This document shows positions 17,619 to 27,793 of a stretch of DNA of 39,787 nt, piece by piece. The translations under genes and the position numbers were made by a program. This DNA is from Butyricicoccus sp. GTDB taxonomy: Bacteria > Bacillota > Clostridia > Oscillospirales > Butyricicoccaceae. Below the pieces are notes generated by a model. It saw nothing but the letters and a program-made list of their open reading frames with translations, had not been told where the DNA came from and did no database searches. The stretch covers positions 1-39,787 of the forward strand of contig JAGHIZ010000044.1 in the NCBI GenBank assembly GCA_017886875.1, written 5' to 3'. Positions within the stretch are counted from its first letter, which is position 1. Each line of letters opens with the position of its first letter.

Positions 17619-18159
17619 AAGAGTTTGTATAACAAATAGAAAGCTTTGTAAAGATAATTTTATAGAGCGTTTAAAAATGCTTGCATTAGATGATACTATA
17701 GAATATTTTATTCTTCGTGAAAAAGATTTAAGTTTAAATGATTATATAGCTCTTGCAAATGAAGTAAAACCTATTTTAAAAGATAAACTAATACTTCATT
17801 CTCATTTTAAGGCTTGTGAAGCATTAAATATAAATCGTTTGCATTTACCGCTTTATAAACTAATAGAAAACCCAGAGATTAAGCAAAATATTTCACTTTT
17901 AGGAGTATCTATTCATTCACTAGATGAAGCTATTAAAGTTCAAAATTTAAAAGCTGATTATATAATAGCAGGTCATATTTTTAATACTGCTTGTAAGCCA
18001 GATTTACCAGCAAGAGGACTTGAATTTTTACAAACAATCTGTGAAAATACTAATATACCTGTTTATGCTATTGGCGGAATAAATCCAGAAAATGAGCATT
18101 TAGTTTTAAATTCTGGTGCAAATGGTGTATGTATGATGCAATATTTTATGACTAAGTAA
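17599..18159 (+). CDS. tenI: Thiazole tautomerase TenI-like (ThiE superfamily)
   Basis: The 186-aa protein has the ThiE/TenI TIM-barrel pattern (ITNRKLC, ILREKDL, SIHSLDEA, AIGGINPEN). Two points favour TenI over thiamine phosphate synthase. The segment AGHIFNTACKPDLPARG matches the TenI-type GHxFxTxCK, with candidate catalytic His126 where ThiE has a GP motif. The ThiE pyrimidine-site block (NDR followed by GVHLGQ) is replaced by LHSHF and RLHLPLY. TenI aromatises the thiazole tautomer made by ThiG. The start overlaps the thiH end; three ATGs (17599, 17605, 17611) compete. It is the last gene of the operon. ThiE activity cannot be fully excluded. Confidence 0.8.
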   Translation: MIMSMYKRVCITNRKLCKDNFIERLKMLALDDTIEYFILREKDLSLNDYIALANEVKPILKDKLILHSHFKACEALNINRLHLPLYKLIENPEIKQNISLLGVSIHSLDEAIKVQNLKADYIIAGHIFNTACKPDLPARGLEFLQTICENTNIPVYAIGGINPENEHLVLNSGANGVCMMQYFMTK

Positions 18160-18162
18160 ACA

Positions 18163-18190
18163 AAAACGCTAGTTTTATTACTAGCGTTTT
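18163..18190 (+). terminator. Intrinsic terminator of the thiazole operon
   Basis: Ten-base arms AAAACGCTAG (18163-18172) and CTAGCGTTTT (18181-18190) around an 8-base loop, followed by TTATT. Confidence 0.9.
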
Positions 18191-18214
18191 TTATTATATA
18201 TAAAATTATTTTTT

Positions 18215-18241
18215 TGAGAACAAAATAAATCCCTATTTCGT
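18215..18241 (+). promoter_or_regulatory. Likely ECF-sigma-type promoter (autoregulation)
   Basis: TGAGAAC (18215-18221) is followed after 17 bases by CGT (18239-18241), resembling the GAAC-N16/17-CGT layout of ECF sigma promoters. No sigma-A promoter is evident in this short gap. It lies 27 bases before the sigma gene, suggesting the factor drives its own transcription. Confidence 0.55.
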
Positions 18242-18268
18242 GTTAATTATAGAAGGGAGGAATAAAAA

Positions 18269-18763
18269 TTGAATGCATTCAAAAACGAAATATTTTTAAA
18301 TGATGCTATGAATAAGCATGGTGATGAAGTTTATAGACTTGCACTATGTAGACTTCAAAACAAAACTGATGCTGAAGATGTATACCAAGAGGTGTTTTTA
18401 AAACTATTTTCCACTAAAACAGATTTTGAAAATGATGAACATTTAAAAGCATGGCTTTTACGTGTAACAATAAATAAATGTTGTGATTTAAGAAGATGTG
18501 CATGGTTTAAAAACAAAACTGTATTAGAAAATGAAATAGTCGCAGAAATGCCAGATGAATATATTGATTTATGGCAAAGTATATCGGTATTATCTAAAGA
18601 TTTACGCACAGTAATTTGGCTGCACTATGTAGAAGGCTATAAAACTGAAGAAATTTCACAAATATTAAAATGTAATTCTTCAACTGTCCGTACTAAACTT
18701 TACAGAGCAAGAAAAAAACTTAGAAAAGATTTGGAGGTAGTGCAAAATGAAACGTGTTACTAA
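18269..18763 (+). CDS. ECF-type RNA polymerase sigma factor
   Basis: The 164-aa protein has sigma region 2 (DAEDVYQEVFLKLF at about residues 31-44, then the LRVTINKCCDLRR helix) and region 4 (VEGYKTEEISQILKCNSSTVRTKLYRARKKL at about 121-151) without regions 1 or 3, the ECF layout. The start is a TTG at 18269, eight bases after GGGAGG; the nearest in-frame ATG would cut into region 2. It overlaps the following membrane-protein gene by 17 bases, as sigma/anti-sigma pairs usually do. The signal it answers is unknown. Confidence 0.92.
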   Translation: MNAFKNEIFLNDAMNKHGDEVYRLALCRLQNKTDAEDVYQEVFLKLFSTKTDFENDEHLKAWLLRVTINKCCDLRRCAWFKNKTVLENEIVAEMPDEYIDLWQSISVLSKDLRTVIWLHYVEGYKTEEISQILKCNSSTVRTKLYRARKKLRKDLEVVQNETCY

Positions 18764-19685
18764 GCTAAGTGATTTAAAAAACATAAAAGCTCCTGAATAC
18801 TTAAAAATTCAAACGCTTGAAAAAGCAAGACAAACTAAAACCATACATTATAAGAAAAGAATACTTGCAGCCGCTTGTGCATTTATAATTGTATTTACAG
18901 GCGTTTATAGCTATCAAAAAAATAATGGTATAAGTAATGAAATTACTAATTCTTTTGGTTTAGTAGCTTATGCTGCCAATACTGGAGAAATTATAAAACC
19001 TCAAGATAATATTTTAGTTTTTGAAGAAGGTGGAGGTATTGATAGCACCATAGGCTTTTTCACAGGCTGTTTATTTAAAATTACAGGTGAAAATATCGAA
19101 AAAGTTAAAATATCTTTAGATGCTGATGGTGGTATATATCGCTCAAAAACGTTCACTGAACAAGATATATCACTTGAAGAAATTCAAGAAATTGATAAAG
19201 CTCAATATGAAGCAATGTGGAATAGTGAAGATATTGGTATAGCTGGTGCACAAGTATGCAAAAACGAAAAGACCAAAGGTTCAGATTTAATACTACCTGT
19301 GTATGATGAAATAAGTGAAAAATGGTATGTAGAAACTTTATGGAAGCTGGATAATCAAATAGAAGAAACCTATGATGATAAGTCAACATATGGCTTTTGG
19401 TTAAATGAACCTCCTATTGCATTTGAAGAAACCGATTTACAGAAAGCATGGCATGAAAGAATTGACTTGCTAGAAGGTGTAAAAATGTATGTTACTGTAA
19501 CATTTACTGATGGACAAGTACAAACACAAACCTATACATTACATTCGGGAAAACTTGCTGTAGAATACAATGAAGAATATCAAATAGATTTGGATTTATT
19601 TGACTCATCAAGACATTTAACAGGAAAACTTGCTGTAGGTGATGAACCATATATCTATGGCGTTTATGCAGAGCTTGAAAGCTAA
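18747..19685 (+). CDS. Single-pass membrane protein, probable anti-sigma factor
   Basis: The 312-aa protein has a basic cytoplasmic N-terminus (residues 1-37), one membrane helix (about 38-56, ILAAACAFIIVFTGVYSY) and an extracytoplasmic domain of about 255 residues that is acidic and beta-rich. I do not recognise the outer domain. Translational overlap with the ECF gene and this topology strongly suggest an anti-sigma factor: the short N-terminal segment would hold the sigma factor and the outer part would sense the envelope. No zinc-binding HxxxCxxC motif is seen, so it is not of the ZAS type. Confidence 0.65.
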   Translation: MKRVTKLSDLKNIKAPEYLKIQTLEKARQTKTIHYKKRILAAACAFIIVFTGVYSYQKNNGISNEITNSFGLVAYAANTGEIIKPQDNILVFEEGGGIDSTIGFFTGCLFKITGENIEKVKISLDADGGIYRSKTFTEQDISLEEIQEIDKAQYEAMWNSEDIGIAGAQVCKNEKTKGSDLILPVYDEISEKWYVETLWKLDNQIEETYDDKSTYGFWLNEPPIAFEETDLQKAWHERIDLLEGVKMYVTVTFTDGQVQTQTYTLHSGKLAVEYNEEYQIDLDLFDSSRHLTGKLAVGDEPYIYGVYAELES

Positions 19686-19689
19686 TTAA

Positions 19690-19729
19690 AAAACTCTAGT
19701 ATTAAGCTTAAACTTAGTACTAGAGTTTT
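19690..19729. terminator. Bidirectional terminator between sigma operon and giant-gene operon
   Basis: Twelve-base arms AAAACTCTAGTA (19690-19701) and TACTAGAGTTTT (19718-19729) with further inner pairing, flanked by T and A runs on both sides. It ends the rightward sigma operon and the leftward five-gene locus. Confidence 0.85.
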
Positions 19730-19786
19730 CTTTAATTACACTAAGATATATTTATTTTTTAGAGAATATAAGGTGTAAATACTAAT

Positions 19787-22700
19787 TTATAATATAATAC
19801 CTATAAAACAAGCATGTGCTAGTAATTCATCTGACGATTTTTTATAAATATATGTATCAATGATTATATTAAATTTGTCTGGCAACTCACAAGATGATAA
19901 AGTTTTTATTATCTGTTCTTTAGATTTGATATCATGTAAAAATGCTATAGGTAACTTTGCAAAAATATCAATATTATCATTTACTTTATATTTACAAGAT
20001 ATATTCATAGATAAACGTATAAAATCATTAGGATTTAAGTAATTCCAGATTTCATCTATAATATTTGCTAAACCTTGTGCTTTAATAGTGAATGGTATGC
20101 TGTAATTTGCTGAAATATATAAAGGATTTAAACTGATATTTTCAGTATGGAAAATAAACCTTTCATCAGTGATAACATTTGGATTGCTAAAAAGTTCTGA
20201 GTTTCTAACTATATATGCTGTAGGTTTTATAAATCCACACTCATATACAGGTAAACTAGAAATATCAATACTAAAGTCAACAAAATTATCATATGTGTTT
20301 TTAATGTTTAATATCTCAATACTTGCACCTAGTGATAATAATTGTTTATTTAAATCTTGCAGGTTTAGTATAGTTATATTAGTTTTATAATCATCAAATG
20401 AAAATCCAAGTTTAATATTTATTGATTTACTTTTTGTTAGATTTCTTGAAATATTAGTATTTTTTGAAGCCTCTATATATTTTTCAGCATAAGATGTTAT
20501 TTTTTCTAATGAGCCTAAAACATCAGATATTATACTATCTCTTTCTAATTGATAATTAGCTAAAACATCTATGCATGTATAATTAGCAGTTAATTTAGAT
20601 AAAACGGTATCATATTCAAGGTTTATATATAATATATCTTGAGAATAAACCTCAGCCAATAAATCTAAAGACCATTTATACTTTAAAAATTTTTGGTTTT
20701 CGGTTGAATTTGTTTGTTTTATAAGATTAGGAGGCTTAGGACATTCCTTTTTTGGAAATGGTATACCTATATTATTTACTAATGATATATTATCTTTAAT
20801 AGGTGAATAAAATTTTAACCAATTAGATTTATCGTAACCCTCTAATCCAGTTTGTATGTTATATTCTAAATATGGAAAACTAACATCAAAACTATTAAGA
20901 TTACATTCTTTTATAAATAAACAAAATGCCCTTTCACCATCGTTTTCTAATTTTGTAGATGAGAAACATTTAGTTTCTTTTACTTGTGGCTCAAGACGAT
21001 AAATAGTATTATTTGTTTTTTTCCATATGGCTTTATAACATGCAATAGTGCCTGTTTCATAAGCTAAAGATAAATCTTTTTTAAATCTTTCTTTTGCAAG
21101 TGAAATAACCTCTTGATAGATAGAAATATCTTTTTGTATGGCACATATTCTATTAGATAATACCTCAGCTAAATTTGATTTTGCTTTAATTAGTCTATCT
21201 AATAGTTTTTTATTATCACTTTTTTGTAATATTTTGTTTATATTATCACCATCAAGAAAACTTTCAATATCCTCAAAAAATTGTTTATCCCATTTATTAG
21301 CATCAGCATTTACAAATTTATAACCATTAATTTCTTTTGTAACAAGTGAATTACATAACGGTGATAAAGCATAAAAATAAGGAGTGAATAAATCATTACT
21401 ATCTATATTTATTTTATATGATGATATAGAAAAACTATCCTTATTAAAATTAGAGAAAATACTTTTTGATACTGCTATCGGTTTATCATACATATCATAT
21501 GCAAGTTTATAATCAGAAAAGACAGTTTCAAAGTAGTTATCAAAGATATCATTTTTAGAAATATTGCTTAGTGCACAAAGTGCTGCATCATCATCGACTA
21601 AATTTTTATCTCTAAAAATGGTTATAGATAAATTTACAGGTATTATATCTTGTAAATCATTTTTTTGATTTAATAAAATATCAATTTCCAGTTGAGGCTG
21701 TGTTAAACTTGAATTTACAAGATAACTATATACATTATTTAGATAATCTATTATTTTTGTCAAAGTATTACTAGGTAACTGACAATCACAAAGAGAAAAA
21801 GAACATAACAAATATATATCACTACATTTTAATTGTTCTATTAAATAAAGTATTTTATCTAAGTTTTTATTATCCGGATTTGTAACTACTTCGCTTATAA
21901 TTTTTATATATTGTTTATTATCTGGGTTAATATAAGAATAATATGACCATTTTATCTGTGGAATTTGATGTAAAGCAATTAATTCATCATTATATTTATA
22001 GTTTACATATATAATAGGCATAGATTGTGAATTTATATTGCCTAATACATCTCTTACAGATAAATTTAATTTAATACTTTTGTTTAATGCACTATAAACA
22101 CTACCACATAACATTTTATATGCTGGGAAAATAAGTCTATATTTCATATAAACATCATCTTCATTCATAGGTAGAATAGGTCTTGATTCGAAAGATTTTC
22201 CATCTAAGCTAAAACTATATCCTAAGAGCTGAAATAAACTTTGATATTGGTTTTTATTATCAAATTTACGTTCAATATCATATCCAACATACCCCACAGG
22301 TAAAGAGGCATATTTAACTTTTTCACTATCACCATATATGGTTATACCTTTTGGCTCACATTCGCAATAAAAAGAATTTGTACACTTTATACAGTTATCA
22401 TCAAGTGAAATAACTATTGTAATTTCGCCTATATTTTCACTATCAAACACAAAATCAGAAATATTATCATTTTCAATATATAACCAATATCCACCGCCTA
22501 TAACTGTGCATTGCCATAATAATTTTATAAACTGATTTGCATTGCTTATATCAGCAATATGTTCAAATGTAGTAATTACATTTGATATATAGTGAGTTTC
22601 TTTTGAAAGATTTGTTCTAATAATATTGCAGTTTTGTTTGTTAATAGGTATAAGCCCTTTGCTTGCAGAACCAGAATCATTATTTAAGAAATATAAATCA

Positions 22701-25700
22701 CAAGAGATATTATTATTAGATAATATTATTAAATTATCAGTGTCTTTAGCTTTAACACCCTTTAGCTTATAAATTCCTTTGCTATGCCTGTACAATTTAA
22801 TAGATAATATACTTGTCCATTTAAAGTTATAATTATTATCAAATGTGAGGGGTTTATTATATTTAATTAAATAATCACTCGCAGCGTCTGGAAGCATAGC
22901 TATATATTGCATATCAGTTCCGTTGTTAGTTCTAAGACTTTCAGAAACAGTAAAACATATATCTTTTTCTGAAAAAGTTTCTATTTGATTTATAATAAAA
23001 TTTTCAGATAAATTACGCTGAGGAAGCCATAATTTTATTAAATCAGAAGATAAAACAAGCTCATCTGTTAAAATATTTATCCAATTTTCTTTATTTTTGC
23101 AAGATAACTTTAAATTATAATCAATTATAGATATATTTATTTGCTGATTTAATATTTTATATAACGGCTGTATGCTAGTATTATTTACATCTGGTATTCT
23201 TAAACCTTGTAAAAAAGCACGAGAAACAACTGCACCGATTTGATAAATGTATTTATCATCAAGTATTTTTGACAAAACATTATCAAAATTTAAACTTGTA
23301 ATAGTAGAAGTTTTAAATTCTTTTGTTTCAGTTGGGATTTCAATACTTGGAAGCAAGATTTCACTTGACCATAAATTATAATTTTGTGGATTATTATTAA
23401 AATCAGGATAATAATTTGTAAAAATATCACAAAGTGTTTTGCCATTGGTTTTTAGATTATATTTACCAAAGAGCTTATATTTACTTGAGTTAGTTTGGTT
23501 TTTTTCTTTAAATAATTTTAGAAAATCAGTCCAATTTTTATTTTGACTCTGCAAAATAGCATACATTTTTGCAACATCTTGTATATCTTCGCCTGCAAAT
23601 AAATCTCTCTGTGTGTCATCTAGCAATGTAATCTTGTATTGTCCGAAATAATCACATTTTAAAGACATATCTAAATTAGTATTCTTTTTAAGTAATGCCT
23701 CAGCATAACTTGTATATAAAATATCATCGGTATTATATAGACGAATGTAAAATAGTGCAGCCGCTTGTTCTACCGTAAGTAAATTATGACAGTCAAATTC
23801 ATAATTTTCTAAATCTAATAATATATCATCTACAACTAAACCATATATATTAAATGCATAATTCCATATGTTATTTTCAATTTGGCTTAATTTTTGTAAA
23901 GTATCGCCTTTATTTACTATAATATTAGATTTATTTGCTTTATATTGTGGTTTGTTTTGCTCAAATAGATTTATTATGCTGTTTGATAGTTCATCTAAAA
24001 TGATTTTAACCCAATCTGTTAATATAAAAGCACATATAGGCAGCATTTCATTTGATATTTTATTTGTTGTAATCCATGCATCAGGGTCAAGATTATTAAA
24101 ATATTTATCTATATTCTTTATGTATTCATCACTTACAATATTATCAGAGTAATCTATATGAGTTTCGTTCACATCAAGAGAAAGCTGTGGAAGCATAGGA
24201 AAAACAAATCCATCTTGCAAAGTATGATTATCAATATTGCAAAATCCTATATTTACAGTTATATTGTTAGCAAATAAATTTAAAACAAAATTATAATCAC
24301 AATCTATATTTTTAAAAGATAATATATCTGTATAAGATATTGTTTCTTTTTTATTGAATAATAGCTTTAAAAATAGATTTAATAGATTTTTAAAATCATC
24401 ATATTTTAAGAAAGTTGGAAAAGCCATACAATAATTATCATTATCATATGAAACAAGCGGAGTTATAACAGGTGAAATTGTTATATGTTCATCTAAGTTT
24501 TGAATTTCAAATTTATAAGGTTTTATATTTTTCAAAGGTAAATCTGAACCAGAATTTAACTTCCATGGAGTAAACTCATTTGAACCTATATAAAATTTTG
24601 CATTTTGTTTAAACTCAAAAGAAAAAGAGATTTTAAAAAACAATATTTTAATATGTGCACTAAGTTTAAGGTGTAAATAAACCTCTATCATAGCTTCACG
24701 ATAGCTTTCTATATCAAGCTGACAATAAGCAGATATAAAAGCACTAGCTTTTATAGTTACAATTTTACAGTCAATACAGAAAAACAGATTTCCTACAACT
24801 CCAACCAGTGCACTGACTTTATAATATAATGCTTTATCTTTTTTTTGGTCATCTGGATTAAAAACAGCAAAAACACCTTCTAAAATACCAACAGCAACCA
24901 GTGATACACTGCCTTTTGCAATACCTAAATCAAAAGAACGTTCAAAACCTATTGATAAACCTACACCAATTTTCACAACAGGTGAAAAACAACCGTTTGT
25001 AATCTGTGGAACAGAATTTACAGCATCACCTTTAAATGTACCAAAATATATACCACCCTTACCTGAGTATATACCAACTGTAAGTCCCCAAGATTTAGAG
25101 AAATCTTTATTATGAGGAAAACCTAAATCAATAAAAAAACTGCCATTTGTATATATTTCTGCTATAATATTACCAATATTAAGCACAATAGCACCTAAAT
25201 TTAATGTGGATATGCTTTTAGGTACGATAAATTCACAGCGAAAAACACCAGTTTCATCACTTATTTTTTTATATAAAAGCTCTGCTTGCAAACCGCTTAA
25301 ATTTTTTATAGGTGAGCTGTCAGACTCTTTGGACAAATCAAGTTTAACAAGAATTCCATAAACATCTGGGTCATATAATAATGTTTTTATTTTAAATAAA
25401 CTGCTTAACTCAAAATCAAATGCTATTAACCATTCGCTATTATCTCTATAACTAATTACGCTGTCATTAAACTTTTCAGATAAATCATTAAATAATTCGG
25501 TTAAATTATCGCCTACTAACTGCAAATTAAGGTGACTACCAAAGGCTAAGTATGACAATTTAACTGTTTGTTCGGCTGGAAGTAAATTTTCATCTGGTGA
25601 ACCGTCGATAGCGTCCCATTTGAATGGGTCATCTAATGTAAAATCTAAACCTAGAATTTTACCTGTGAGTATATATTCTATTTTTTGTCCATCATATTGA

Positions 25701-27781
25701 AAACCTATTTGATTTATCTTCATTATTCCTGCTATTGTAAAATTAGCGTTGTATATAAGGGATATATAATTAGTTTCTAAATCTATTATTAAAACAAATT
25801 TAGATAGATTTATTTTATTTATAATATTCCAAGGGGTAGATAAAGAAACTTTTAAATTTGGATTTAATAAATGAATTACACCAGTTATAATATCACCAAA
25901 AGAAAAACCGCCTAAAGTGATAATCAATTTATTATCACTATATACAGCTTGCAAATAACTATTTAAAAATTCTAATCTAAAAGTATATTTTTTATTTTCT
26001 AAGTAAATATCATCAACTTGAGCTAAAACCCTAAGTTTGAGTTTATTAATATCAACATATGCAGATAATGATGCCTGCTTTATATCATTTACTTGTCTTA
26101 ATCTAACTCTGCCTCCCAAAGTTGTGCGTACACCTAAGATATCAAACCAAACATTACAGCTTGCATATAATAAAAGCTCTTGATTTTTGGTTGAATATGT
26201 AGCTAAAAAGCCATCTAAAACTATATCTATAGCATGTTTATCAGATACAGTTATACCTAAAACACTTGAAATAAATGCACCTAATTTAACACTTCCACTA
26301 CTAAGACCACCAGTGAAAATCCAATCATTATCAGAATAATTTGACTCTAAGAAAAATGAAAAATAATCATTTTTACCATATTTAAATGATAAATAACCTG
26401 ATATAGTAAACAAATTTTGACCGTTTGCATGAGATATATTTGTATAAATATTATCAATTTTAAAGCTAAGGTTATCATTTATTTTTAGACTTAATATATC
26501 TGAAACTTGCAAAGAGAAAGAATAATTTTTTTCATTTGAATTTATAAGCACATCACCAGATAAAATTTTATTGTTTCCCGACCAGAAATCAGGTAAATTT
26601 GTATTACAATCGGTTGCTAACTGTTTGAGTGTTACCTCTTTATATAGCTCAAAATGTCCTTTAAAATCCATAAACGGATAATAAGCATTTATAGTACCAT
26701 TTAATAAAAAACTGCCTAGTTTAAAATTAAATTCAGTTTGTAAATATAAAGATGTAACAGGTTCACTAACCGACCAGCAACTAGACTCCCAAAGTGCATA
26801 AAAGTTATTTAATGTGATATTAGGTATAAAAAGCTGTAAAGGCTTATCCAGTTTAAAAGCTGCTCTAATATGTTTAATTTTGCTGAATTCATCATTTTTT
26901 GTGTAGATTATATCAAGGTTATTAAGTGAAAACGTTGATAAAAGCATTTCATCTGGCACTGGGATATAATTATGTAAATTAAAGACATTTTTTAAAAAAG
27001 AAGTTATATCATTTACAGATATAGGAGTTATACTTGAAAACTGATATCTATTATCATCAATTAAATACATATCAAAAGATAATGTTTTATCAAGAGCCAA
27101 TATATAAATATCATATTCTGTATAATAAACAGAATACATTTCAAAATTTCTATAAACTGTGTTTATAACAAGTTTTCCTGTACCTGCTGAACCTATTGTT
27201 AATTTAACACTATTTGAAGTGAAAAATTCTATTTTTAAATCGGGATAATCATTAAAACTGCTTATATATCTACCTTTAATGCACATTATATTATTATCAA
27301 ACAAATAGCAGTTGTCCCAAAACCCTGAAACTGGTTTATATGCAAAAGCATCTATATTTAAAGCTTGAGTACCATAATCAGACTGAAAAACAGGATTTAT
27401 TATAGCAATATCACAGAATAAACTTTCTTTAAGCTCAAAACTATTATCTTTATATGGGGCAAGCTCACCGAATAAATCTGTAAGCAAAAAATCCCCTGTA
27501 AGTTCTAGTTTTATTTTAGAATAAACATTTTCTTGGTCTTTCTGTGCTGTAAAAATAGATATTTTTGTATTTTTCCAGTTGTTAATAATTGAGCTTACTA
27601 TGCCATCAATTTGAATAAAATCATCATTTTTTGTGATATTGCAATGATTTATAGTTATTTCATCGGTGTTTAGTGCAAATAATATATCACTATATACACT
27701 GTTTAAAAATTTCATATCAATTTTTAATGTATTATTATCTAAAATATTATTTAATTCTGTATAAAGAGTAGATATAGTCAC
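19787..27781 (-). CDS. Giant 2664-aa beta-rich protein with LysM-like segment, function unknown
   Basis: One uninterrupted frame encodes 2664 residues, starting with GTG six or so bases after GAGGTGA. No signal peptide or convincing membrane helix is visible. Residues 1-1080 are mostly alternating beta-strand sequence with a loosely repeated unit (Leu-rich helix, then a turn with Pro or Val, then paired strands) beginning near 264, 384 and 499. A Gly-rich block near 905-1010 (ITNGCFSPVVKIGVGLSIG) follows. VNKGDTLQKLS near 1290 looks like the start of a LysM. Residues 2170-2260 are helical and probably coiled. From memory, the first part resembles uncharacterised DUF6603-type bacterial proteins; this needs a profile search. 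It is the last gene of the five-gene locus, 12 bases after the MBL gene. Confidence 0.85.
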   Translation of the reverse strand: MTISTLYTELNNILDNNTLKIDMKFLNSVYSDILFALNTDEITINHCNITKNDDFIQIDGIVSSIINNWKNTKISIFTAQKDQENVYSKIKLELTGDFLLTDLFGELAPYKDNSFELKESLFCDIAIINPVFQSDYGTQALNIDAFAYKPVSGFWDNCYLFDNNIMCIKGRYISSFNDYPDLKIEFFTSNSVKLTIGSAGTGKLVINTVYRNFEMYSVYYTEYDIYILALDKTLSFDMYLIDDNRYQFSSITPISVNDITSFLKNVFNLHNYIPVPDEMLLSTFSLNNLDIIYTKNDEFSKIKHIRAAFKLDKPLQLFIPNITLNNFYALWESSCWSVSEPVTSLYLQTEFNFKLGSFLLNGTINAYYPFMDFKGHFELYKEVTLKQLATDCNTNLPDFWSGNNKILSGDVLINSNEKNYSFSLQVSDILSLKINDNLSFKIDNIYTNISHANGQNLFTISGYLSFKYGKNDYFSFFLESNYSDNDWIFTGGLSSGSVKLGAFISSVLGITVSDKHAIDIVLDGFLATYSTKNQELLLYASCNVWFDILGVRTTLGGRVRLRQVNDIKQASLSAYVDINKLKLRVLAQVDDIYLENKKYTFRLEFLNSYLQAVYSDNKLIITLGGFSFGDIITGVIHLLNPNLKVSLSTPWNIINKINLSKFVLIIDLETNYISLIYNANFTIAGIMKINQIGFQYDGQKIEYILTGKILGLDFTLDDPFKWDAIDGSPDENLLPAEQTVKLSYLAFGSHLNLQLVGDNLTELFNDLSEKFNDSVISYRDNSEWLIAFDFELSSLFKIKTLLYDPDVYGILVKLDLSKESDSSPIKNLSGLQAELLYKKISDETGVFRCEFIVPKSISTLNLGAIVLNIGNIIAEIYTNGSFFIDLGFPHNKDFSKSWGLTVGIYSGKGGIYFGTFKGDAVNSVPQITNGCFSPVVKIGVGLSIGFERSFDLGIAKGSVSLVAVGILEGVFAVFNPDDQKKDKALYYKVSALVGVVGNLFFCIDCKIVTIKASAFISAYCQLDIESYREAMIEVYLHLKLSAHIKILFFKISFSFEFKQNAKFYIGSNEFTPWKLNSGSDLPLKNIKPYKFEIQNLDEHITISPVITPLVSYDNDNYCMAFPTFLKYDDFKNLLNLFLKLLFNKKETISYTDILSFKNIDCDYNFVLNLFANNITVNIGFCNIDNHTLQDGFVFPMLPQLSLDVNETHIDYSDNIVSDEYIKNIDKYFNNLDPDAWITTNKISNEMLPICAFILTDWVKIILDELSNSIINLFEQNKPQYKANKSNIIVNKGDTLQKLSQIENNIWNYAFNIYGLVVDDILLDLENYEFDCHNLLTVEQAAALFYIRLYNTDDILYTSYAEALLKKNTNLDMSLKCDYFGQYKITLLDDTQRDLFAGEDIQDVAKMYAILQSQNKNWTDFLKLFKEKNQTNSSKYKLFGKYNLKTNGKTLCDIFTNYYPDFNNNPQNYNLWSSEILLPSIEIPTETKEFKTSTITSLNFDNVLSKILDDKYIYQIGAVVSRAFLQGLRIPDVNNTSIQPLYKILNQQINISIIDYNLKLSCKNKENWINILTDELVLSSDLIKLWLPQRNLSENFIINQIETFSEKDICFTVSESLRTNNGTDMQYIAMLPDAASDYLIKYNKPLTFDNNYNFKWTSILSIKLYRHSKGIYKLKGVKAKDTDNLIILSNNNISCDLYFLNNDSGSASKGLIPINKQNCNIIRTNLSKETHYISNVITTFEHIADISNANQFIKLLWQCTVIGGGYWLYIENDNISDFVFDSENIGEITIVISLDDNCIKCTNSFYCECEPKGITIYGDSEKVKYASLPVGYVGYDIERKFDNKNQYQSLFQLLGYSFSLDGKSFESRPILPMNEDDVYMKYRLIFPAYKMLCGSVYSALNKSIKLNLSVRDVLGNINSQSMPIIYVNYKYNDELIALHQIPQIKWSYYSYINPDNKQYIKIISEVVTNPDNKNLDKILYLIEQLKCSDIYLLCSFSLCDCQLPSNTLTKIIDYLNNVYSYLVNSSLTQPQLEIDILLNQKNDLQDIIPVNLSITIFRDKNLVDDDAALCALSNISKNDIFDNYFETVFSDYKLAYDMYDKPIAVSKSIFSNFNKDSFSISSYKINIDSNDLFTPYFYALSPLCNSLVTKEINGYKFVNADANKWDKQFFEDIESFLDGDNINKILQKSDNKKLLDRLIKAKSNLAEVLSNRICAIQKDISIYQEVISLAKERFKKDLSLAYETGTIACYKAIWKKTNNTIYRLEPQVKETKCFSSTKLENDGERAFCLFIKECNLNSFDVSFPYLEYNIQTGLEGYDKSNWLKFYSPIKDNISLVNNIGIPFPKKECPKPPNLIKQTNSTENQKFLKYKWSLDLLAEVYSQDILYINLEYDTVLSKLTANYTCIDVLANYQLERDSIISDVLGSLEKITSYAEKYIEASKNTNISRNLTKSKSINIKLGFSFDDYKTNITILNLQDLNKQLLSLGASIEILNIKNTYDNFVDFSIDISSLPVYECGFIKPTAYIVRNSELFSNPNVITDERFIFHTENISLNPLYISANYSIPFTIKAQGLANIIDEIWNYLNPNDFIRLSMNISCKYKVNDNIDIFAKLPIAFLHDIKSKEQIIKTLSSCELPDKFNIIIDTYIYKKSSDELLAHACFIGIIL

Positions 27782-27793
27782 AAAATCACCTCA

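Noticed and set aside
17599-18159. ThiE (thiamine phosphate synthase) as first choice
   Set aside because: The GHIFNTAC segment and the missing pyrimidine-site NDR/GVHLGQ block fit TenI better, though not conclusively.
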